A stretch of 64,000 bases of DNA, from positions 19,158,001-19,222,000 of the forward strand of contig OY755178.1 in assembly GCA_963576735.1 (NCBI GenBank). The letters run 5' to 3'. A program made the translations under genes and the position numbers. The stretch comes from Bedellia somnulentella (taxonomy: Eukaryota > Arthropoda > Insecta > Lepidoptera > Bedelliidae). The notes under the pieces are model-generated. The model saw only the letters and a list, made by a program, of their open reading frames with translations, ran no database searches and was not told the origin of the DNA. Below are positions 1 to 10,700 of the stretch, one piece after another; position 1 is the stretch's first letter, and the number at the start of each line of letters is the position of its first letter.

Positions 1-205
1 GTTGCAAAAACGGGGATAATTATTCATATTTTAAGGCTTCCGTTGTGTAAGCTGAGTAAACGGTTTAAGTTGCCCAAAAAGTATGTATAAAAGAATTATT
101 CCTCTTGAAACGATCTAAAAAAATGTCCCGAACAGTTTATGTCTCTCTTTTAAGATTGACTCACTATAACCATTTTTATGGTAATCAGATTTGGTCGAAA
201 TTAAT
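1..205 (+). mobile_element. Diverged Helitron internal fragment
   Basis: Stretches such as AGTTTATGTCT and GACTCAC match, with drift, the middle of the two Helitrons at 22372 and 26914. No ends visible. Confidence 0.6.
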
Positions 206-635
206 GCATTATTGCCAATTATTTGCCATAATGATTTATCAACATAATATTAATCCTTATCCAAATAAATGTATTGTTAATTAAGAGTATTTAATTGTGA
301 ACAAAATTGTCCTTGACATTACTTAATTTAAATTAACATCGTAGAAGATAATACAATTTTAAAATTACTTAGCAACAAAATTGACACGCGTGCAGAAAGC
401 GCAAAACAAGACGGACTGAGTGACTCAGAATCTGCTCAGCCGAAAAAACTATACTTATAAACTTAAAGTTTGTAAAGTGAAAATATTGTAGGGCACTATG
501 AGAAACACCTTTTTTCTCATCGCATGACAGAGACCCTCAATGTTTCAGTTAAATATTTCAATTTGACGACGTGAAAGTCCACACTTTTGACAGTACGAAG
601 TCTGTCTGGTCAGCTAGTAGTAATATAAAGGTACA
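206..635. other. Intron 8 spacer of left P450
   Basis: AT-rich. I see no exon, no cysteine-loop coding sequence and no clear repeat here. Confidence 0.5.
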
Positions 636-890
636 GCCGTGTAGTGCCGGCTTAGAATGTCGCTACCCCTTTCTACCCACGGGTTTTGTAAGAGGCGACT
701 AAGGATTTTTAGGTTTTTTATTGGATATTAGGGCGATGCGGTTGGAGACCCATCACCAAAAACCTTTATTTTTACCATCTTTTCCCCACTCAACTTCCAA
801 AAGTGGCTGAGGAATTTATAATTTCTTAGCTCTGGCTATACTCCTTCTAGGGAAATATAGCCGTGAGTGTATGTATGTATGTATGTATAT
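636..890 (+). repeat. SINE-A copy 1 (family description)
   Basis: Reference description for all SINE-A entries. The plus orientation opens GTGTAGTGYCGGCTTAGAAT, carries GTAAGAGGCGACTAA, a B-box-like GGTTGGAGACCC, and TTTTCCCCACTCAACTTCC, and ends TATAGCCGTGAGTATATG plus (TATG)n. About 245 bp; no coding capacity. Two subtypes exist: CTACCCACGGGTGTCG and CTTCCGGTGGGTGTACG. This copy is near full length and of the first subtype. Confidence 0.9.
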
Positions 891-965
891 AATACAAAGT
901 TAAATTTCTTCATGACAAAAAATAAACAATAAGTCGAACCAGTCATATATTTTAAGTAAAAGAAA

Positions 966-1040
966 GCAAGGCAGATTGGCGGTTGTGCAAAGTGACGATC
1001 GGTAGTCTCCGCCTACCCCAATTTTAATAAAAGGCGTAAT
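966..1040 (+). mobile_element. LINE-T 3'-end fragment
   Basis: Shows the LINE-T terminus GATCGGTAGTCTCCGCCTAC with degenerate flanks; no tail preserved. Confidence 0.6.
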
Positions 1041-1195
1041 TATAAGTATTTTAACATCCCACAACACACACTAGCTACACTTTCTTTTTATTCTTCAACA
1101 TCTAGTTAAGCGTTGTTTATAATGTCCATAATTTATTGTGTATTAAATTCAAATCTCTTTTTTTATACTTAATTTGATATATTATAACTAATAAA

Positions 1196-1255
1196 TAAAT
1201 TCGCGGGTTAGATTCCCGTCTGTGTCAAAATTTATCTTTCCTTTATTTATTCTCT
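1196..1255 (+). repeat. SINE-C fragment
   Basis: B-box-like GGTTAGATTCCCG followed by GTGTCAAAATTTATC, the SINE-C core/tail junction. Confidence 0.6.
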
Positions 1256-1465
1256 TTTTTTATATTTAATTCTCAGTAAAATTTAATGCATGTTAATTTT
1301 CCCGGATCTCAAAAGTTTCTTGATTATTTTAATTGATTATGTTTACCAACCAAAAATAAAAGCTCTTAATTGGCCTAAGTTAAATTAATATTATCTCATA
1401 ACTGTGAATTATACTTGTGCTGTGAGCTTATTGTTGAAAATAAATAAATATTTAGTAATAACAAA

Positions 1466-1710
1466 TACATACATACATATACTCACGGCTATATTTCCCT
1501 AGAAGGGGTAGACAGAGCTATGGAATAATAAATTCCGCAGTCACTTTTGGAAGTTGAGTGGGGAAAACATGGTAAAAGAAAGGTTTTTGGTGATGGGTCT
1601 CCAACCGCATCGCCCAAAAATACAATAAAAGCCCCAATACCCTTAGTCGCTTCTTACGACACCCGTGGGTAGAAAGGGGTAGCGACATTCTAAGCCGGCG
1701 CTACACGGCA
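1466..1710 (-). repeat. SINE-A copy 2
   Basis: Near full length, in left P450 intron 8, ending about 20 bp beyond the exon 8 donor. Antisense to its neighbour copy 1. Confidence 0.9.
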
Positions 1711-1733
1711 AATATAAATAACAAATAACTTAC

Positions 1734-1834
1734 AATGAAGTCTTTAGTAGCTTTGCTATGAGGTTTTCCCATGTTGTAGTCAGCGGTACATATCCGGTCC
1801 AGAAAACTCACAGCTGGCCATTTGCGTAGCGTTT
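1734..1834 (-). CDS. CYP9-like: Left P450 exon 8 (K helix, ExxR)
   Basis: 101 nt, ends in phase 0. Codes ETLRKWPAVSFLDRICTADY to SKATKDFI. E387 and R390 are the structural ExxR pair. Donor ATT|GTAAGT. This is the last exon visible. Confidence 0.93.
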
Positions 1835-4800
1835 CTAAAACAAACATTCATTTCATAAATAAAAATAAATAAATATTCCTAAAAGTGTAAAATTCTTTAT
1901 GTTATTGTTATTGCTAAATAACTCTAACAACGGCGAAGTAGTGTGGTTAAGGTTATCCCAAAATAAATATTCCATGCCTGCGAAGTCGCAGGCAAATGCT
2001 AGTAATAGGATAAAATCATTTTTCGATAGGTCATTTTAAGAGGATTACTACTCTCTTGTCCCCTATCAACTTTCAAATGTTGCTGAAGAGTGTCTGAAGC
2101 TTTAGTTAGTCTGAAGTTTAGTTGAAGCTTTGCTGTGTAGTGTCGGCTTAGAATAGCACTGCCCCTTTTCTTCCGGTGGGTGTACGTAAGAGGCGACTAA
2201 CGTTATTGGGACTTTTTAAGGGAAGGGACCCATCACCAACAACCTTTATTTTACCATCTTTTCCCCACGCAACTTCCAAAAGTAAGTGAGGAATTTCTAA
2301 TTCCGTATCTTTGGCTACCCCTTCTAGGAATTTATAGCCGTTAGTATATGTAAGCTTTAGTTACCCCTTTTAGGTTATTATAGCTGTGAGTATATGTATT
2401 TATGTATGTACAAAAATGGCAAACAAACCTGAAACCACCATATCCATGTACATCATCTGCTGAATGCTATTCAAATCAATTTTGCCTTTATTTTTCTCGT
2501 CCACTAGTTTGATCTCCTCGACCAGTTTATCTTGGATCTCCGGGTTGACGGCCAGCTCATACAGCATGAAGGTCATCACGCTGGACACTGTCTCAAAGCC
2601 AGCAATGAAGAACAGTAATGCTTGGGCAATCAAGTCGTCGTCCGACCATTCTGAAAAAATATTTGAATGTGAACCGTAAAATTAAAAACAACCGTGATAG
2701 CCCAGTGGGTAGAACACTCGGTTATCGTGCAAACGACCTGTGTTTAAATCCTGGGTCGGGCCTACACCAATTTGTCTTTTCTAAAGACATATGTGTGGTT
2801 ACTTTATCATGGTTGTTAACGGTGAGGGAAAACATCGTGAGGAAACCCACATGGCTGAGTTGTACTTAGTCATGTGACAGTGTATTCGTGCAAAACGGTG
2901 ATAGGCCTGCCCCCTATCACGTGAGTACACTGTCCATGCAAAACGTGGGTACTCCGATCACCTGGTGACAAAGTCACGTGATGTTCAGAAGTATTAGTAC
3001 CTCTGCCAACCCTTTCGGGGATATTCGGCGTGAACGTTTATGTTTATTATGTATGTTTATGAACCGTAAATTCATTTATTTGTTTCTCTGTCTTCGAATT
3101 TCAAGACTTTCAAGACATTTGAGAGGTTTGCCAGGATCGCACGAAGTATCGATCGATAGTCTCTGCCTACCCCAATGGGAAGTGAAGCGTGAGTGTTATG
3201 TTATGAATTTTTAGGCTTTAAACAGGTTTGTTTAAAATTTACCATATAACTTCTTTGAGTGAATAATCACTGTGAAACACAATTAGTAACTGTTTTGGAG
3301 AAAATTACTTTTGCTGCTAATGTGAAAATATATTATTTAAATAAGGGCACATTAAACTCCTATATTACAAAATAAAATACAGCTACATCTACTAACATAA
3401 TGAAATTTAAAGGCTCCAGTTCTTAAGATTATAGTTTTAGAGATAACAAGTATGCCTTTAAAGCGTTTGGTTACTTCTTATTTTAATTTAAATCTTTTTG
3501 TTCATGAAAATTCGGAGGTAGGAAACGTAAACACTACTTAAACGTGTAAAGAAATAAAGGATAGAAGAATTTCGCACTGGCAGCCAATTGACACGGTGGC
3601 GCAATTGGAAGAGCGACGCGTATACCCGAGGTCGCGGGTTCGATTCCCGCCTGTGTCGAAATTTATTTATTTATTCTTCATTTATCAGTACTTCTTATTT
3701 TTTTATGATACATAAAGACTTTGAAAAATAATCAGACTCTAAAAGTTAATTCTCAATTCACAGAACTAAACACTTTTAAGAAATGCACTCAATTTATTCA
3801 TTCAAGATAAAAAAAAATAACCTTAATTACATAATAGAACGTGTAGTGCCGGCTTAGAACGTCACTACCCCTTTCTGCCCACGGATGTCGTAAGAGGCGA
3901 CACAGACAGGCAGTTTTTTTAAAGTGGTTTTTGGGTGATGCGGTTGGAGACCCATCACCAACGATACTTTATTTCTACCATCTTCTCCCATATCAACTTC
4001 CAAATGTGGCTGAGAAGTTTCTAGCTCTGAATCTCTGGCTACCCGTTTTTGGAATTTATAGCCGTGAGTGCATGTATGTTTTATATTAACAATATAGATG
4101 AAATAACGATGTACACCCTATGTATTATATTACCTGTCGTTACTTTGACTTTACCCACGGTGGATTCTTCAACAGTAGCAAAACCTGCTGCTTTATCATC
4201 AGGACTTTGATCATCGTGTGTCAACCTGCCTGTAAAAAGTATAATAAATAAAATTTCAACATAAAATATATAAAAACGTTATAAAGTCAAAAAAATATAC
4301 CTTAATTAATTTATTTGACATGCATCAACTTTATTTCTGTTGAATTAAAGAGAAATTTAGATATTTAATATATGGGTTCAAAAACCCAGGCATCGAGCAG
4401 CACCGCTTTTTGCATTTGTGCTGGAACTGGCACGCCACAGAAATCTATCCGCCTCAACTAGGAATTTAATCATTCACGGACAAAACAATTGGAATTATTT
4501 TAGTCGAGGTCACACCCCGCATGTCAGTAATCCTGTTACCTAATCAAGACATAAACGATTAAAATACCACGGGATGTTCATAAGTATTAGTGCCTCTGCC
4601 ATACCTTCGGGCATATACGGCGTTTACATTCAATTGGCCTAGACCTCGCTTTAAAAACATACCCTTTTTATACTTAGAATCGATTAAGGATATAAAACTA
4701 AACAACTTTGCCCATGGAATGGATACATAAAATATTGTAATTTTCAAAACAATTAATAATTAAAAAGTGTCGTACCTAGATCAAACTGAGAAAGTATAGT

Positions 4801-7706
4801 GCGGTTCTTAGCCTCAGCTAAAATAAAAAAAAACTGGTCTATATTTCTTCTATGTTTTTTTCTTTTATTTCAGCCGAGGCTAAGAACCTCACTATACTTT
4901 CTCAGTTTGATCAAGGGACCCACACTTTTTATGTATTAATTATTTTGAAAATTAGCATATTTTAGCTAAGCATTTCATAGGCAAAGTTGTTTAGTTTAAT
5001 ATCCTTAATCGATTTAAAGTATAAAAAAGGTATGTTTTTAAAGCGAGGTTTAGGCCAATTGAGTTGTTTTACTAAACTCTTCCTAATTTACAACATTGGT
5101 AGCTATAAAGGCACTCTACTATGAAAATTTAATTATCCTCAGTGGTCGTGGTCAGCCGCTGGTTGTGGAGACCACAGAGCGCTGCGGTTGTGTTTCGGTG
5201 CATTTTACTAGTAAACGAATTTGGCAGACATTTTGATAGGAAATAGTATGTTTACGGAATTATTAAGCATTTAAAACTTTCATGTTTGAAAGTTTGCTGG
5301 GTAATCGTAAATATGGTAGACACATATTACTATTACCGTGTAGTGCCGGCTTAGAATGTCGCTACCCTTTGGCTGTCGTAAGAGGCGACTAAGGGTATTG
5401 GGGCTTTTTATTGGATTTTTGGGCGATGCTGTTGGAGACCCATCACCAAAACCTTTATTTTTACCATTTTTTCCCCACTCAACTTCCAAAAGTGGCTGAG
5501 TAATTTATAATTCCTTAGCTCTGATTACCCCTTCTAGAGAAATATAGCCGTGAGTATATGTATGTATGTATGTATGTACATATTACTATCTGATGGGTGT
5601 ATTATTAATTTTTAAACTATATTTACGCTTCGATTTTTCACAGAACTAAAGAAATAATGCAATCGTGATACCTCAGTGGGTAGAATACCGCTTATCGTGC
5701 AGACGATGACGGTTCAAATCTCGGGTCGAGCCTACACCAATGTGTCTTTTCTAAAGTCATATGTGTGGTTAATTTATCATGGTTGTCAACGTGAGGAAAA
5801 CATCGTGAGGTAAACCCACATGGCTGAGTTGTACTTAGTCAAGTGACTGTGTATTCGTACCAAAAGGCGATAGCACTTCCCTTAATAACGTGAGTACAAA
5901 ACCCTGGCCTGCCAACCCCTTTAGGTGCGGCGATATACGGCATGAACGTTTGAGTTGAGTTTTGAATATGCCTGTATGATGTGTGTGATAAATACCTTTT
6001 TTAGCTTCCATAAGCAGATGAATCATGTCAGGTCTAATGATGTTTTGTTCCTTCCGGTTGTTCATCACACTCGTCACTAGGCTTCTGAAGTATACTTTGG
6101 TGGTCTCTCTTAGCAACGATATTTTGAAAAACTGTAAAAACAGACATTAACATCTTCTGTGTACTGTCGGCTTAGAATAGCACTACCCCATTTCTTCCGG
6201 TGGGTGTACGTAAGAGGCGACTAACGGTATTGGGGCTTTTAAGGGATTTTTGGACGATGCGGTTGGAGACCCATCACCAACAACCTTTATTTTACCATCG
6301 TTTCCCCACGCAACTTCCAAAAGTGGCTGAGGAATTTCTGATTCCTTAGCTCTGGCTACCCCTATTACGGATTTATAGCCGTGAGTATATGCATGCATGT
6401 AAAAACAGAACAGCGTATAGATGTTTGCACAAAAGAAATATTAGTTGCAGTTATCGTTCATCTGAAGAACGTTAAAGGAAGTTAGTTTGTTAAAGTGAAT
6501 AAATTCAAAATACATTTTTTTCTGCGACGTAACTCATTACTGAAAATATTTTATTATTTCGGTAATTTGAAAGCAGTAACGGCGTTTGGTTGTTAAACCT
6601 AAAGAAAATATTAGAAAGCTTTTTATATAATAGTGGGGCTATGTGGATACCCAACAACAACCATTCTTTAATTTATAATATTTTTCCCGCTCAGCTTCCA
6701 AAAGAGGCTGAGGATTTTTTATTCTGATACTCCATTTACCCTTTTATAGTTTCTATTACTGAAGCTATGACTACCCGCTTTTGAGATTTATAGCTGCAAG
6801 TATAAATAATACTACTACTTTACTATTATAAAGCATACATACATATACTCACGGCTATAAATCCCTAGATGGGGTAGCCAGAGCTAAGGAATGAGAAATT
6901 CCTCAGCCACCTTTGGAAAGTTGAGTGGGGAAAGATGGTAAAATAAGTATTGTTGGTGATGGGTGTTCAACCGCATCGCCCAAAAATCCCTTAAAAGCCC
7001 CAATACCGTTAGTCGCCTCTTACGTACACCCACTGGAAGAAATGGGGTAGTGATATTCTAAGCTGACACTACACAGCTATTATAAAGCAGGAATTAATAT
7101 AATGCGTTTGGCCTGACATGTTGTTAACCGCTAAGCTTAAGTATTACTAATTGTAATAGTATTCAATCGGGCGCAGCGTGTCATATCCCAATTTTGTAAT
7201 TTGTAACATCAATTATATTTTAATTACAAATATTAAATTACAAGTTAGAAACTGTATATTTTTGGCAGTACGAGGAGAAAAGACGACGGTGAGAAAAATG
7301 ATATTTTGTAGTAAATTGCAAACCGCATAACTTATATATTTCCGCAATACCCAATTACATTTATCATGAACACCCCATTTTTTAGGACGTATTTTCAACG
7401 TACAGTTTTAGCAATACAAAGAGATAGATTCTCCCACGCTACTATCAGAGTTTTCTTTTTGTGTTCCACAACGACGTACTCTCCATACATCCAATAGATT
7501 ATTCTCCATTCCTCTCGTTCACACCAATTATGCCCAAAATTCTACCTTAGTCCGTTTTGCCTCTGTATTCAATATAAAAATATAAAAATTTAGCGGCTTA
7601 GATCCGTTTTCTACCTCAAGCCAAGTTCCGTCATAACATCATTAAATTTTCAATAGAGGATGATGAGGGAAACAAGTGATAAAACATGCACACACACACA
7701 CACACA

Positions 7707-7758
<52 letters not shown>

Positions 7759-10700
7759 GCTTCATATAACAGTTATACTCCTCATATTGCACTTTATTCC
7801 GTTTATTTGTATTTATCTCATTTTTATTCGTCTCTGTTTTGTTATCTTTCATCCACTTTTCGAATCTCAATGTAGATCATATTTTATTTCCTTTTATTTC
7901 CTATTTATGGGTTATGTCTGTTACTCAGTTAAGTTTAAGTCTATGTTGAGTTAGTTTTAACTGCTAAGTTTTTCTTCTTTGTAAGTGTTGTCGGAATTTT
8001 CTGTGGATATCTGTCACTGGCCTTATGTTTGTAATTTGTTAACCATTATGTTATTTTGAGTTATATGCTGTTGATTTGGGAAAAGAAATATAGATGATAC
8101 CACAAAAAAATCAACTCACATTCATAATATTAGGCATCGAATTAAATCCCAGGAACTTCAAGATCTGCCAAAACGTGAAGTTGCTGGCGTCTCTCCCCTT
8201 GATATAGAACTCGTTGGTCTCTTCCACGTGGGAGTTGACTTTCATGCCGAAGGCGCACGAGGCGATGACGTCATTGGCGTATCTGGTCGTCAGGTCGCGG
8301 GTGTCAAGATCTATGTAGTTGCCTGGGAATATTTTAAATTTCATACAGTGATGGTGTAGAGCATATTGTAAAAAGTTATAAAAAGAGTGAGTGCGGCTGT
8401 GTAGTGCCGGCTTAGAATGTCACTACTCCTTTCTACCCACGGGTGTCGTAAGAGGCGACTAAGGGTATTGGGGTTTTTTAATGGATTTTGGGCGATGCGG
8501 TTGGAGATACATCACCAATAACCTTTATTTTACCATCTTTTCACCACTTAACTTCCAAAAGTGGCTTGGGAATTTTCAATTCCTTAGCTCTGGCTACCCT
8601 TTCTAGGTATAAGCCATATCTCAGGCACTTTCGGTTGGTGAAAGAGGAAAAAATAGTTTCATTGATCATCCTTACATACACGTGCGAGGATATACATTAG
8701 TTAGTGCATTTGTGGAAACAGCAAAGATATACTGGCCAGTACACCCTGCTGTGTACCAACTATCTATGCTTAACTCGAAAAACATTTACACTCCGCGATG
8801 TAGGAATATGAGTGAGACGCTGCTATGTGCGAGTGAGTCTGCAGTAGTGTGCGCTCTAACATGACTCCCACAGTACTCCCCTCCTAGTCGATACGACGAT
8901 ATCAAAGCTAGGAGATATCTATTACCAATTACCAAATTCAGTGTGAGCAGTGGGGCCGGTGATTGTATGCCTGTAGATGCCCTGCTGAATGAATGGTGCG
9001 GCGAGGTAAGCGAGGAATAGAAGTTGCGAGTAGATCGAGAAATGTAGTAGAAAGAAGTGTGTAGGTATTCTTATCGACGGGTCACCACTGTGGAAACAGC
9101 AAAGATATACTGGCCAGTACTGCTGTGTACCAACTTATAATTTGTATCTATGCTTAACTCGAAAAACATTTACACTCCGCGATGTAGGAATATGAGTGAG
9201 ACGCTGCTATGTGCGAATGAGTCCGCAGTAGTGTGCGCTCTAACATGACTCCCACACATTCACATGGTAGTATAGTATTAAATTATCTGTGGTACGATTT
9301 AAATTGCAAAGCCACTTTACATATAACTAACTTATATAATCTGCAACTTAATCACGCATTAGTTACTAAGTGCATTGTGAATACAATCAGTAAAAGATTA
9401 GTGATGTTGTAAATATGGGCATTCATACATTTGACTGTATAACCAATATAAATCAAACTACCCTTAGTTTGAGTTCCAGAACCAATCAGTGCAGAATGTA
9501 AGTATGTAATGGTATGTAAGTATATAAATTTATGGATATAATTTTATCACAAGATTTTCAATTTAATGGTCTCAGGATAAACTGCAAATGTTTTCATAAT
9601 TAAATTTAACTAGCTCACGTAACGAATACTTAAAGGCAAAAATTTGGGAAATAGAAAATAAAATAAAGTTCGCACGTGCCCCTCTCAAATCCCTCTAATT
9701 GTCTTATCTGACTCCCGCGAGTAGAACTGGACTAATGCCGTTATAAACCAAGACTAGACACCATAACATACATACATACATACATATACTCACGGCTATG
9801 AATCCCTGGAAGGGGTAGCCAGAGCTAGGGAATTAAAAATTCCTCAGACACTTTTGGAAGTTGCGTGGGGAAAAGATGGTGAAGTAAAGGTTGTTGGTGA
9901 TGGGTCTCCAACAGCATCGCCCAAAAATCCGTTAAAAGCCCCAATACAGTTAGTGTGCTATTCTAAACCGGCACCACACAGCAGTGTAGCACACCACAAA
10001 AAAGTTTTATCATTCATAATTCAGCTACCATACATATGTTCAACATATAACTAAAAAATACCTTGAGAATTTTCAATTTTCTCCCTCAAAACCCTGTTCA
10101 TCTGTTCGCTGACTTCGATCATGAAGGGCACCATCAGCTTGATCTTGGAGCTGGTGAACGCGGGAGACAGCGTGGAGCGCATTTCCCGCCATTTCGATCC
10201 TGGAATGAAAACATTAAATCATAAATACACGACATTAGTTACCATTGGGGTAGGGTCACGCCCGATTTCTGAATTGAGTATTCAAGCTGAGAACGACTTA
10301 AGTATCGTTTTGTCTCATTCAGTTGTTAAGATTTCAATGCGACAGAACGATACCTCTTGTTCTCAGCTGAAATAGTCACTTCAGAAATCAGGCGTAAAAG
10401 TGCTAACAGACGATCGAACATGTACGGCGCGCACCAGTGTTCGTGGTACGGGCCGTACCAAAAACGAACGTGTGTAGCGTGGTTCGCCGCACATTATTAA
10501 TATTGGTGCGGGCTGGTTCAAAGCGCTTGCGGTGCACGGTGCGATGGTGCGGGGCGCACAGTGCGATCGTCTGTAGGCTAGAGCGCACCGCACAGTGCGA
10601 TGGTGCGCGCCGTACATGTTCGATCGTCTGTAGGCTAGAGCGCACCGCACAGTGCGATGGTGCGCGCCGTACATGTTCGATCGTCTGTTAGCACTTTAAG

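Noticed and set aside
1..1733. Left P450 exons 9-10
   Set aside because: No FxxGxxxCxG or SRFALCE coding sequence found on the minus strand here; presumed outside the window.
7631..7954. Three overlapping ORFs rich in Cys-Val or Thr-His
   Set aside because: They are translations of the (AC)n microsatellite.
10381..10691. ORFs of 80-97 codons on both strands
   Set aside because: They result from GC-rich tandem units of a MITE; repeated peptides appear in several frames.
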